Origin: Piezodorus guildinii
Taxonomy: Eukaryota > Arthropoda > Insecta > Hemiptera > Pentatomidae
Direction: 5' to 3'
DNA length: 64,000 nt
NCBI GenBank assembly: GCA_023052935.1
Contig: CM041292.1
Coordinates: forward strand, 31,321,454-31,385,453
The translations under genes and the position numbers were made by a program. This document shows positions 33,180-46,135 of this stretch, piece by piece; within the stretch, counting starts at the first letter, position 1, and each line of letters opens with the position of its first letter. The notes under the pieces are model-generated. The model searched no databases, was not told where the DNA came from, and worked only from the letters and a program-made list of their open reading frames with translations.

Positions 33180-33512
33180 TTTTTTATTTGTATTAAATTT
33201 TACATTAAAAAATCCTCAATAACGTTTGATGCCTCATCTTCAGATTAACTAATTAAAATCAAACAAATAATCAATACTTGAATTATCGTGATACAAATGA
33301 CCTACATTTACTTAATATTAAAAATCTTGTAATTACTTTTAGAATACATACATTTTAGAAACAAGTTTACAATATGATATGGATATTTGTTGAATTATAA
33401 TGTTTAAATATTATTTGTTTTGTTGAAAATATGACTCTAATATTAAATTGTTGTTTTAGATTAGTTCATTTGAAGATGGGTAATCTAAGACCTCGAAACG
33501 TTATTAAGGTAT
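33180..33512. mobile_element. Second inverted-repeat element with GAAACGTT-type ends
   Basis: Ends at about 33205-33258 and 33455-33512 are inverted to each other; each has a TGAAGATG ... AACGTTATT core, like the neighbouring element but with different stems. The inside is AT-rich and noncoding. An A-run (33528-33547) follows. Confidence 0.45.
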
Positions 33513-33734
33513 ACTATAATATATGTAAAAAAAAAAAAAAAAAAAAATATGTTGACACCGAGATCCATTTATTTTTTTTCAAGTTTCACATAAATACATA
33601 CATACGTATATGTATGTATATTTATTTTAATTTCTGAAAAAAATATTGGTCTTCACAAACATTTTCCGGACTTTTATGGTTACTATCAATAAAGCCTAAT
33701 ACTAAACATGATATATTACTGGAATGGTCACTAT

Positions 33735-34005
33735 GAAAATGTTTACTCTTAGACCTGCCTGTGGTCTACAACAGCAACAACAGCCTTCGCTTGGTCATGA
33801 GTTCAAACTTTGCATTTCGTCCTAGGATTTTAAGAGGAAGCACAAAATCCTAATGCCGTTCTACAGATGCTCGTTAAAGATCCCTACCTTAATTAAACCT
33901 GGATATGAAAAATTTAGAATCCCTACTGTAGGATCTCTGATTAGCCACAGTAGTATAAAATGAATGACCTTAACTAATCATTTACTCGTAATATCTTCTG
34001 ATATT
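33735..34005 (+). mobile_element. SINE family C, degenerate
   Basis: Degenerate B-box (TCATGAGTTCAAAC), then ATTTCGTCCTAGGATTTT and the tail AAGATCCC ... TTAAACCTGGATATG ... GGATCTCTGATTAGCC. The tail is shared with 39490-39805 and, reversed, with 53755-54000. Confidence 0.6.
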
Positions 34006-34179
34006 GTGACTTATTTTTTAATGAATTTTCGAATTCGTTTAGTTAAATAAGACGTTTATAAGGATTGGAACAGTATACAAATTTGAACAAATTAATAAAT
34101 TTATTTATCTGATGATAGTTTAACAGTGATCTAATTCGTCAGATGTTTCAAGTTCCAATAGATGAGTGTTCTTCTGGTC

Positions 34180-34305
34180 CAGTATTCGAAACCTGACTGA
34201 TAGAATAATAATTATTTTCGTTTGATTCATTCGTAGCACAACACAGTACTTGGACACCCTCTTGGAGAACACCCAGACTGTTAATGGGTTGTAGAGGTAC
34301 TTTTT
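34180..34305 (+). mobile_element. SINE family A remnant, strongly diverged
   Basis: Resembles the family A B-box region (CAGTATTCGAAACCTGACTG) followed, after deletion, by its tail (GTACTTGG ... TGTTAATGGGTTGTAGAGGTAC) and T-run. Confidence 0.4.
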
Positions 34306-34457
34306 TTTAATGTTCGAACAGGAACCCTAAATATTAACTTAATAAAATAATCCTCAAAGACGTACAAATAGTGTTCGAACGTAAGACTGTTTCGTAGTGT
34401 TCGTATATAGAACAAGTTACTTAAAATAATGTATTCGCTGCACTGTTGTAGTTTTTT

Positions 34458-35278
34458 ATTTTCACTTTTACTTACTATATATAGTAAGGGAAAGTATTGC
34501 GATCGTTAAAATTTTTGAATTCTAGTTTTCAACGGGAAAACACATTTTAGGGTCCCCTGAGTCTAAATAATCCGCAAAAAGGTCTGAGTGTGTGTGTGTG
34601 GTAATTCTCGGGCGGAAACGGTATGTCGTATGAATCTGAAATTTCATATTTAAGACAAATATACGCCTGAGACGTTACAAAACTTTTACATCAAAATGAG
34701 CTTACCAGAAGAGCCACTTTATACCCATGCATTTTGCACCTTTTTTCGATTTTCTCAAAAACGGTTCCGACGATTTTGATTAAACTCGCTATGTCGATGT
34801 AAAATTTAATGGGCTTTAATATCATGTAGGTTTTAATCTGATAAAGATGGTCGGACAGGGCTTTAATGCCGATATTTTAAATTTTCTTCCCCTAAAGTAC
34901 CTTTAGTTTTGTAGATTCAATAAAAATAACTATATTATCTTGTTAACGTTGATGAGTTGACCCAACTAAAGGAGAAAACAGATAAAATATATATATTTTT
35001 TTTTTATATACCGTTGGAAAGCTTAAGATTTTAGAAAAAATATTATCTTATACATAAGATTTTAAAAGTTAATAGAGAGTGATGAAATGAACATAAAACT
35101 AACTGATTATTTTAGATATTAATATAATAGATTTTGTAATAAAACACATGTTCTATATAAATTCAATTTAATTAATTCCTTAATAGTTTCACGTATTTTT
35201 ATCTCTAACTGTTTTTGAAAATTCTTTCATTGATTTTAAAAAAGGAGGTAAGTGAAAGTCGTGTGTTGCCCGCACCAG
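34458..35278 (-). repeat. A-rep family, full-length copy
   Basis: Reversed 3' end TTTACTTACTATATATAGTAAG at 34465; 5' end GTGTTGCCCGCACCAG at 35278. Short (GT)n tract at 34588-34600. Noncoding. Confidence 0.88.
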
Positions 35279-35290
35279 GTTTTTTTAAAT

Positions 35291-36065
35291 TATTTTCACT
35301 TACCAATAAATGAAATGAATAGTAAGGAAAAGTATTGCGTGAACATGTTTGAGTTCCAGTTTCAACTGAAAATACATGTTTTAGGGTCCCTTGAGTCCAA
35401 ATGAGCCAGTCCCGCAAAAAGGTCTGTGTGTGTCCGTGTAGCCCGAAAACGAAACGTCGTAGGAAACTGAAATTTTATATTTAACACAACTATGCGCCTG
35501 AAATTTTATAGCAATATTTTCGTCTAAATCCGCTGAGCAGAAGAGAAAATGCATTTTATACCTTTTTACGATTTTCTCAAAAACGGCTCTAACGATTTTA
35601 ATTAAACTTAAGATATTGATGTAAAATTGAATGGGCTTTAATTTTCTTTCTCTAAAGTACCATTAATTTTTTAGATTTAAAAAATGAAACATACTATCGT
35701 ATGAGCATTGATAATAACTATAATATATGCAAGTTGAACAGATTCTATATCAAACTACAAGGTAAAATATTTTAAAAAAATGTTTATGCTATGATTGTGT
35801 TTTCAAACATAAGAAAAATTACATTGATGTACAATATACCGCTAAAAAGCTAAAGATTTACATAATAAGTATTATCTTATACAAAAAATTTTAAAAGTTA
35901 ATAGCGAGTCATGAAAATCCGACAACACTAACTTTATTCAATTTCATTAATTCCTTAACCTTTTTACTTTCACTTACTTATATATTTCATCTCTAACTGT
36001 ATTTTAAAATTCTTAAATTGATTTTAACAACGGAGGAAATTGAAAGTCGTGTAATACGCTCACCC
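35291..36065 (-). repeat. A-rep family, second copy head-to-tail
   Basis: Lies 12 bp beyond the previous copy in the same orientation. Internal deletion around 35640-35680, and a small insertion carrying the family's own end motif (TTTACTTTCACTTAC) at about 35965. It ends at GTAATACGCTCACCC. Confidence 0.82.
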
Positions 36066-36702
36066 TTTTTTTTTTTTTTTATTTTAATCCTTCAGATGAC
36101 GAAGATAAAAAGATCCTAATAAAGACGTGAATTAACAAACATTTCATCTCATCAAACACCAACATCTGAGGCATCAATGAAGATCCTAAAATAAGACACG
36201 AATATTTTTGGTTATAATAAATATCTTATGAAGAGGTCTACCCTTGTGAACACTAAATGTTCAGCTTACTATTAGGTGTGGTCTATTTGTTAACTTACTG
36301 ACATCTGATAACCTAAGGAAATTCCTTTGGGGCTTTTTATTTCATTATTCCACTTCCTGAAGCATATATATAAAATAATTATTATGGCCAGTTATCAACA
36401 ATGGCGGCCTTGATTGAGCCGACGGGCAAATAGGCCCTGATTGGGTTTGACGACGTTTGCCTTCAATTATTCGTCGCAGGCTGTTGGTGCTAACGGAATC
36501 AAACCTCATGGTTATTTATAAGGAAGGCATAGTTGTACAAAGCTGATAGCATCATGGCCCGACACCATGCTTTGACAATCAGCTCTGCCTTGGTACTCGC
36601 CAAAGGCTGAATCAAAAATGGATTACAATGATAATAACTAAAGCTGATAATGTTGAATTATATTGATGACGAAGGATGTAAAGGAGTAAAATCGGCCAAA
36701 TA
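36066..36702. other. Unassigned region
   Basis: T15-rich start (36067-36080), then mixed sequence; no gene recognised. Confidence 0.45.
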
Positions 36703-37226
36703 TTGTGTTGTAAAAAAAGTGCGTAACTTTATTTTTTACTGGTGATTTTTATTAAAAAATTCAGACTATTTTAAATCAATTATATATAAACCATTTTTAA
36801 CGATTACATGTTGCCATCTTTCAGGTAATTGTTTGAATTTGATTATCATCAACAACTGAAGGACGATCCGAAGGCTTGCTGTCTTTCGAAATTTCTGTTT
36901 CTTAACTAAACCACTTACGGACGGTGCTTACTACTAAGGTATGATCACCATACGCACTTCAAATTTTGTTACCCGTCCATGCAGTATATTTTTCTATTCA
37001 GAAATAAAAAAATCATTAAATGATGTAAATGATTTTTCTTTTTTCCTCCATTTTGGGCAAGCGAATCACTAATGAAAGTAAGTTATCTCGGATAAAATTG
37101 ATGCATAAAAATAATCCTATTTTAGAATATTTAAACATTATGTGCCAATAAAACATGATTTTATGAACACAAAGGGTATAAAATTGAAATATTGAAAAAA
37201 CGCTGCGAACTTATTTTATAACACGA
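36703..37226 (-). mobile_element. Internally deleted mariner (MITE-like), TA target site
   Basis: TA at 36701-36702 and 37227-37228 flank imperfect terminal inverted repeats (TTGTGTTGTAAAAAAAGTGC versus, reversed from the right, TCGTGTTATAAAATAAGTTC). On the minus strand a TVRKWFS segment, then KDSKPSDRPSVVDDNQ, is a typical mariner N-terminal HTH region. It is followed almost at once by a C-terminal PERWQHVIV segment, so the catalytic core has been lost. It differs in sequence from the mariner at 31164. Confidence 0.65.
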
Positions 37227-37343
37227 TAGGCTCAAAAAAAATTTTAATCGAAAAAAAAAAAAAAAGGAAAATCCACCAGAGCCTACTGCCCTCTGGGTTC
37301 CGGGTTTGAACCCCGGCTCAGCCATTATTGTTTATTTTAATAC

Positions 37344-37860
37344 TCCTGCTCCACCCACCCCTACAATCCTCCTCAAAGATTGAAACGGCAGTGGCCCCGC
37401 GACGGTTTGTAAACATTTATGCTGAAGTTCTGACTCTGGCCAGATCCTCCACTCATATACTGTATGTTTATGGCTTAGCTCAACCTCCACTTGCTCATAC
37501 CAGTGATGCGGCCGAGAGAGATGCACTGGGATATCTTGGATTCCGCTTTTCTCTCCACAAGTGGAGGGAAAAACCCAGTCTGGGGTTCCAATATCAGATT
37601 CTATATATTTATGATTGTTTGCATGATGTTAATTTATTTGCCAACTTTATATTTATCTCAATTATACGTTGTTGTTTTCATTTGTTTTGTTTTTTTAATA
37701 ATTATTTTATTGTATATATATGAATTTATTTTTTTTATATTTTATGTAATTTGACTATTTATCATTATTTTCTGTTTATATTGAATGAATGTGGTCTCAT
37801 ATCACTATTACTGTTGTTCATTTTGAAATATATCTCAATAAATAAATATTTATTCTGTAA

Positions 37861-37926
<66 letters not shown>
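37344..37926 (+). mobile_element. Jockey-B 3' end, 5'-truncated
   Basis: The first 70 bp encode the last residues of ORF2 (a STHPYNPPQRLKRQWPRD-type end). A long 3' UTR follows with the CCAGTGATGCGGCCGAGAGA block and AATAAATAAAT near 37840, then (AT)n. The UTR matches the minus-strand copy at 42086-43132 and the copy at 49581-49986. Frames over this UTR are not genes. Confidence 0.75.
37865..37924. repeat. (AT)n microsatellite
   Basis: About 30 TA units at the tail of the Jockey-B fragment. Confidence 0.92.
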
Positions 37927-37933
<7 letters not shown>

Positions 37934-38070
37934 TTCCAGCCGTGGAGCTACCTTGGGATAAGAATACCTACTAAGCGCACAACCATTCATTATAAAGTAT
38001 GTACCCAATAATTGGTAACAAAAAAAACCGGCTGATCGTTTCCTATGATAATTCATTTATAAACATTCTC

Positions 38071-39805
<1,735 letters not shown>

Positions 39806-39815
39806 ACTCATAACA

Positions 39816-40226
39816 AAAATTATATTGAGGATGTATAGTCGACTGTAGAAACTATTATAGGTGGAATAATCAGGAATCAGTCATTTTTTTTATTTTTTTT
39901 TATTTAGCCAACGTTTCGGCTCAAGCTTGTGAGCCATCATCAGGGCTACAAACATCAGAACAAAAGAGATACTTAAAATTTTCTTTTGAATGTAGTGACT
40001 GATAAAATTTGAAATAAAACAGAAAAAAACCAACATACTTAAATATTATAGATAAAAATAATGATAATATGATACACAATCTGATGATGATAAGCATAGA
40101 AACAAAACTTTAGACTTTAATATAGAAGTAAAAAAATATGTATATAAACGTACCATTACTGAGCCATGTCCAAGCATAAACTGAGGAAAACCATAAACAT
40201 AGGAGAGGGGTTCATGTAAAAACCCT
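39816..40226. mobile_element. Penelope-like inverted-repeat element, copy 2, right end lost
   Basis: Runs parallel to 32589-33060 from AATTATATTGAGGATGTATAG to AAAACCCTGAAG and stops there, so only the left inverted repeat remains. The hammerhead-like core (read on the minus strand) lies at 39905-39950. Confidence 0.55.
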
Positions 40227-40299
40227 GAAGGTTTTGTCCTTTCTTCTTCTAACAAGTCTTTTAGCAACTTAATTTTCCTTTATAGATGTATTATTGTTT

Positions 40300-40440
40300 C
40301 TATGCAGTTTACTATATAAACGCTAATAGAGAGTTCGTATGTGTTGGTCTAATGTCGGTTGTTGTAAGTCAGTATGCATGGTTTACTTGTGAACAAAGAA
40401 GCTGTTATGATTCTTAAAATTTTCGATTGAGTCTTTTTTG
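40300..40440 (+). repeat. Family E repeat, internally deleted copy
   Basis: Joins the 5' part (ACTATATAAACGCTAATAGAG) directly to the 3' part (CGGTTGTTGTAAGTC ... GCTGTTATGATTCTTAAAA) of the family seen at 27196-28030. Confidence 0.55.
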
Positions 40441-42029
40441 CTTTAACTACCTTCAAACTAGTATTTAAACCATCGCATATTCCATGTGTAACAACGTAAT
40501 AGCATTCGACAAGAGACCCTTCAACTCCACATTCTGAAGAGAGCCAACCCAATCTACGACCCAGCGATTGGCATCTCCCCGAGAGCTTGGATCCTTGACC
40601 TTAGATTCGCGGATGTGTCGCTGCGCGTGTTTCGCAAACCTCAGCTGAGATAGGACTAACAGCCTCAGCTCAGACAATGAGGACGAGATAGCGATCCTTG
40701 ATTGAGATCTTATCATCACCTCATTGCAGCTCTTGGCAGTTTAATGTAAACAGTGGTAGCCCCTGCCTTTCATTAACGTACAGATTACATACGACTGTTA
40801 TTTACGGAGTAACATAACCAGTGGTTAATTTGCATTAATGATGTATATTTCCTTGTTGGATTAAAGATGGAATCCAATTTTGCTCTGATTAATCTAGTTA
40901 TCTGTTGAGTTGCTTTTATTGTAAGGAAAATATCTTCATAAATCTTCCATTTCTCTTTTCTTTTTTTTTTCTTTTGAAACGAACAAACGGTTGTTTTTTT
41001 TTGGTTTTTTTTTTTAAATAAACGGCATTATATTATTTGGTTGTTAGGATGATAAGTTAGTAGTATAGTTTTAAAAGAAAATCAGACTGTTTATACTTGC
41101 TTAATTAATAAAAATAGCCTTTATAACTTTAAAAATGATATATATCTGTCATTTCTGAACCGATTTCAATGATCCCTTATTTGTTTTCAAGGGACTTTGA
41201 TTCTCTATCGTCTAAAATATTTTTTATTGTTGTTTAATCTTTTTTTATATTTATTCGTATTTTCTTGATTATAACAAATGTTTTACTTAAAAAAAAAAAA
41301 ATTGAGTTTTGAGGGATTTGATCTCCAAAAACTGATTGGTATTAATAAATTTGTACACCGGTTAGACGGATTTACTTCTATTCATTATTAGGGTTCGATA
41401 TATTTTGAAAAACGTATGACCTCAAATTTTCAGAGGAGGGACTAATTATATTTTTATTTATTTATTGTTTAGAGTTATGATTTATTATTAAACATAATAA
41501 ACCAAAAATTGGATTCCAGTATTTAGGATATAGAAATAAATTAATCGTTTTATTTTAGCAAACAAGTAAGGCAGAAATCTCATAGCACTGATTTTTTTTT
41601 AAATTATCGGATAACGCAATGTTCGAGTTTAAATTGCTTAGAGGTAGTCATGGACGGTTTGGACTAGGATGAATCTTATAAGGAAAATCTTATATATATA
41701 TATATATATTTTTTTTTTAAATAATTTAAGAAAACATACAGTAAATATTTGTTTTTTGCTTGAATTGAAACTTAAAACTTAAATCATTTACTTATTTACA
41801 ATGTACAATTGTAAATTTCAATGAATGAATTTTAAAAAAAACAACTAAATATTGCAAGAGTTGGGATTATTGAATTTCATATTGGTAGGAATATGTACTT
41901 GTTAACTAAAAGCCATTTATTTCTGAAACGTGGTGTTTATTTTTGGTTGGTTTGACGTGAGACACTTAAAGATACTAGTTATAGTAATATATATATTTTT
42001 TTATTTATAATTATACGTTAGTTGAAGAA
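40441..42029. other. Region without recognised gene
   Basis: 40500-40760 is GC-richer and has an 84-codon minus-strand frame of unknown nature. The rest is AT-rich with T-runs and a short (AT)n at 41691-41709. Confidence 0.45.
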
Positions 42030-42085
42030 GGAAAAAAGGTAATGGAGAGTGATAAAACTAAAGGTTTGTTGATTATTATGATAAA

Positions 42086-43132
42086 TTTTTTTTTTTTTTT
42101 TTTTTTTATTCGTATATATTACAATTTGTCATAATAGACAATAATAATAGTGCTACAGGACCTCATTCATACAATATTTACAATATAAACAAAAGGAAAG
42201 TCAAATTACATAAAATAAAATCAAAATAAATAAACGTATACAATAACAAAATTTATAGACAAAATAAATACAAATAAATGAAGTTAACAAATAAATAAAC
42301 AAAACATGTCTCATTCATACCTATGTACAATATTTACAATCAGCTCGGGAAACCCCGGACGGGGCTTGTCCCCCCACTTGTGGAAGGACAAGCAGAGCCC
42401 AAAGGATTCCAGCGCCTCCCTCTCAGCCGCATCACTGGTGAGAGCCAGCGGAAGCTAAGTGAGGGCGCCAGAGCCACAATCACACCGCACATGAGAGGAG
42501 AATCTGACCAGTGTCAGAACTCCAGAATAGATTACAATATGTCTCGGGGCCACTGCCGTTTCAACCTTCTGGGAGGGTTGTATGGATGAGTGGAGCTGGA
42601 TAGGGATTGTGCTAGAGGATTAGGATGATGAATGAGGTTCTGGTGGAATTTGGAAAATTTAGATGGAATCAGGTCTGAAATAAATGGAACATTAAGGTCG
42701 TGGTGCAAGGTATAGTTGGATACATAATAAGGAGCATTTACTATTATTCGCAGGACTTTGGATTGAAAGGATTGAATGCGTTTGATGTTAGAACGTTTAG
42801 CTGTCCCCCACAGTTCAAGTCCGTAGGTCCAGATTGGTTTCAGTATTGTCTTGTAAAGTAATAATTTGTTGTCAACTGTAAGCTTAGATTTTCTGTTTAG
42901 TAGTCTGTATAACTGTCCGAATCGTCTGTTGAGTTCTTTTCGTTTAAGTCTTGTATGTGGGTTCCACGTCAATCTTTTGTCTAGTAGTAAGCCAAGATAC
43001 CGGACTGTGTCTGAGGAAGGAAGCGGTATGGAATTGAAATGAACCATTGGACAGGATTTGCGTCGAAGGGTGAAGGTGACGTGGGTGCATTTGCTTTCAT
43101 TAACCTTAATACGCCAAGCATTACACCAGTCC
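42086..43132 (-). mobile_element. Jockey-B LINE, 5'-truncated, 12-bp TSD
   Basis: TATTATGATAAA flanks the insertion at 42074-42085 and 43133-43144. On the minus strand it holds the end of ORF2, a GC-richer 3' UTR of about 440 bp and an A-tail (T22 at 42086-42107). Truncation lies inside the RT thumb region. The coding part is very close to J1, but the 3' UTR contains a segment of about 150 bp that J1 and J2 lack. Confidence 0.9.
42532..43131 (-). pseudogene. Jockey ORF2 C-terminal fragment
   Basis: Open from the 5' truncation point (DWCNAWRIKVNESK) through DTVRYLGLLLDKRLTWNPH and KPIWTYGLELWGTAK to PRRLKRQWPRDIL and a stop. It corresponds to about the last 200 residues of the 894-aa ORF2. 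There is no internal stop, so the insertion is young, but it lacks the endonuclease and RT catalytic motifs. It would be inert. Confidence 0.88.
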
Positions 43133-43285
43133 TATTATGATAAAATAGATTATTTAATGAAACATATGTTTACATCGAAACTCAATATAATTTCAAGCAT
43201 CTGCTTTCATCTCTAAAATTAAAAGGTTCTTGATGATTTTAACAATGGAGGTAAGGGAAAATCGTATGTTGCGCTTAACATATTT

Positions 43286-43899
43286 TTTCCTCATCTCGTT
43301 AAGAACTGCATTGAATGCCTCACTAACAAACCATGAGAAATAATTATTTAGTAGAGATTGGGTCAATATTCTAGAATAAACTATAGTCCATTTTATAGCG
43401 TAATTTAACAAAATCGGTTATCTAAATCACAGGATTCAATGGTAAATAAGAGAATCTGTGATCCTTCTGATAACTGACTGATTGGAGCTACGTGATAGAA
43501 GAATAAGTGATCCAATGAGCTACAATACGCCTCGACAGATAAGACGAAAATTGGCCTCACCCGAAGACGGTTTCGAGTTTCTTGATCACGATCTTTAGCA
43601 ATAGCCCACGGCACAAAACAAGGAGCACATCTTTATCATGGGCAACTCTCGGCGCTTCATTCACGATCGGACATCGCTGTAATAATCTTAGCAGGGGTAC
43701 GAAACGTCAAGCTCAATCAATTGGGATTACATTATAAGGTTTATTAGTTAACAAATATGTCATATATAAATAAATGTTTCAAAATGTTAACTATGTTTTT
43801 TTACTAATATATTAGACCCTGTTTAAAGACTTTTGCTGCAGAGACGCACCACATGTAAAAAAAAAAAAGAAATATGTTCAAAGAAGAAAAAAAAATCAG
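43286..43899. other. Unassigned region
   Basis: 43400-43720 is GC-richer with two short minus-strand frames; nothing recognised. Confidence 0.45.
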
Positions 43900-44643
43900 C
43901 CTCATTATCAATAATTAAAAAGATAATTGAATATCCAACTAAAGGAGAAAAGAGCAAAAATATTTGTAATGCAATTTTTTTTTTAAACATAATTTATTGA
44001 AATTTACAACTGTACTAAAAAAAAAAAATACAAGTAAATATGATATAAGAAAAATGACATTAAAAAAACTTATAGAAGAACTACTCAATAGTAGCATTCC
44101 TGTAACTATTCTAAACTAGAAGGTCTCGGTGGCATCTCCTTTTCAGACGCCTCGGAGGATTGTCGGGAATCGAAGAGGAAGAAAGGATTGAAACTAGAGG
44201 ATTAGGGTGGGAATGGAGTTTGCCATGAAAGGAATGGTATCTAGATCGGGCCAAATCAGCAACATACGGAATATTTAGGTCTTTGTGGATCAGTTTATTA
44301 GTTACAAAATAAGGAGCATTGAGGATTTTTACGAAAGATTTTGGGTTGTAGGGATTGGATACGGGAAGAATTTGATAGTTTAGTAGAGCCCCAAACCTCT
44401 ACTCCGTAAGGTTTTTGAATTTAAAAACAGTAATACAGGTGTGTAATATACCGTTGAAAAGCTAAAGATTATAGAAAAAATATTATCTTACACAAAAGCT
44501 TGTAAAAGTTATTGGATAGTGATAAAAATCCGATAAACTAACTGATTATTTTATATAATAATATAATAGATTATTTTGTTTAAAAATTCTTAAATTGATA
44601 AAAATAACGGAGGTAAGTGAAAGTCGTGTGTTGCGGGCACCAG
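43900..44643 (-). repeat. A-rep family copy split by Jockey-C
   Basis: Family sequence at 43900-43975 (ATATCCAACTAAAGGAGAAA) resumes at about 44417 (AAACAGTAATACAGG) and ends with the 5' terminus (GTGTTGCGGGCACCAG) at 44643. Confidence 0.78.
43976..44416 (-). mobile_element. Jockey-C LINE, 5'-truncated
   Basis: Same family as 18706-19564: on the minus strand the ORF2 end and UTR lie at 44100-44410. The AGACGCCTCGGAGGATTGTCGG block is shared with 18860-18890. Tail is T10 at 43975-43984. Frame broken; inactive. TSD not clear. Confidence 0.78.
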
Positions 44644-45184
44644 AATTTTTCAATAGTGTTATTGCTTAATATTTATTCAACATTTGTATTTTCAGTAATT
44701 TCGTCAATAGTTTTTTCGTTGCTCTTGTTATATTTTTTCTAAAGTTCAATTTTTATTTTAATATTTTTTTCTTTTCACTATTGAAAGTAGAGATTATTTT
44801 ATTTAAATTAAATAAAGGCTGAACCTCTTTTTAAAATATCTAATACTAAAAGCACTGGAACATTATTATTAATATTATGATTAACAAAATTGTAAGTGCT
44901 TAAGAGGAAGAAATGTTTAAAATTATCCACCAAAGCCCATTTAATATATTTCAATAAATTTAATTTTTTTTTTAAATAATAAGTTTCATTTAAACGGTAA
45001 CAGACGTTTTTGAGTAAATTGTAAAAAAGAAAATCATGTGAAAAAACAATTATGTTTTTCAATAGAAACATTAATTTTAGATTAAAGAAAAATACAAATA
45101 ATTTTTTTTATTTATTTTTTTTTTATTTTGCTTATCCGCCCCTACCCTTGAGGGTCATTGGCGTGATCGAAATAAATTGACATG
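44644..45184. other. AT-rich region
   Basis: No gene recognised; an 87-codon minus-strand frame is AT-biased filler. Confidence 0.5.
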
Positions 45185-45335
45185 AAATCTCACAATTAAA
45201 TTATTATCTTCTAAAATCATTTATGTTTATTTACTTTTTAAAGCTATCTATTACCTTTTACTGCTTTCAGGATTAAAAACATTATTTCTAAAATATTAAG
45301 CTTTCCTGCGGTACATTATACATCTATTATCGCCT
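45185..45335 (+). repeat. A-rep family internal fragment
   Basis: Matches the family around CTATTACCTTTTACTGCTTT ... CTTTCCTGCGGTACATTATAC only. Confidence 0.6.
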
Positions 45336-45409
45336 TAAATCATTACAAAACTATTTACTTACTAATTTCGTGAAATTTAAAGCAAACAAATCCAAAAATA
45401 AATAAAAAA

Positions 45410-46135
45410 AACTAGTGCGCATACGTACTAATTTCCCTCATCTCCGTTGACAAAATCAAGAACTTTTAAATAAAGTTAGACTTGAAAAAACATTAAATAA
45501 CCTAGCAATATAAATTATTAACTTCAATAATACAATAAGTGTAAGCTCTTTTCTGTTTTCTGCATTATGTTTTACAGCTTTGTATATAAGATAAGATTTT
45601 CCTAAAATATTTAGCTTTCCAACGGTTTATTATACGTCTAAATTCCTGTTGTAATTAACAAAAAACAAATGATTACATTTTTTTAAAATATATTTGTTCT
45701 TTAGTTGGTCAAACTTGTATATTTATATGTATATTACAATTCTTCTTTGGGGGGAGGGAGGGAGTGACATAAAAAATATATTTGCTTCTCTCTCCTATAT
45801 TTGGTTATTAACTCCATCAAAATCGTATACTTACCCCTTTTTTATCAATGCTAACAATATAATCTTTTCGAATCGGCAAAGTGAAAAGTGCTTTAGAAGA
45901 AGAAAATGTTAAAGAGCGGCATTTAAGTACTGTTGAACTATTTCAATAAGAATAAACCTTGCATGATTTTAAATCCTATGAATTTTACATTCATTTAGCG
46001 ATTTCAATAAAAAAAAAAAAAAAAAAAAAAGAATTGTTTTTGATAAAATTGTAGAAATTTTCAAAATACTATCTGGACTGACCTTTTCGAGCGACTTTGA
46101 ATTTTCCTTGGTATGTGTTCTATATACAGGTAATA
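45410..46135 (+). repeat. A-rep family copy, diverged subfamily
   Basis: Starts CTAGTGCGCATACG. Shares private features with 47221-47885 (TTCAATAATACA, TAATTAACAAAAAAC). A22 at about 46009-46030 is embedded. The 3' part is degenerate. Confidence 0.68.

Larger units (their letters stand above)
37265..38070 (+). mobile_element. SINE family A split by a Jockey insertion
   Basis: The tRNA-like half (GGGTTCCGGGTTTGAACCCC, about 37294) stops at about 37343. The family A body resumes at about 37930 (TTCCAGCCGTGG ... TATAAAGTATGTACCCAA ... ACCGGCTGATCG). The intervening sequence is a Jockey 3' end and an (AT)n run. Confidence 0.6.
42030..43285 (-). repeat. A-rep family copy split by Jockey-B
   Basis: Family sequence at 42030-42085 (AATGGAGAGTGATAAAACTA) continues at 43133-43285 (AAATAGATTATTTAATGAAAC through GGAGGTAAGGGAAAATCG). 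The two parts join without loss except for the 12-bp TSD of the LINE. Confidence 0.82.

Noticed and set aside
37865..37924. Repetitive Tyr-Ile peptides as coding repeats
   Set aside because: They are translations of the (AT)n microsatellite; the same applies at 39381-39486.
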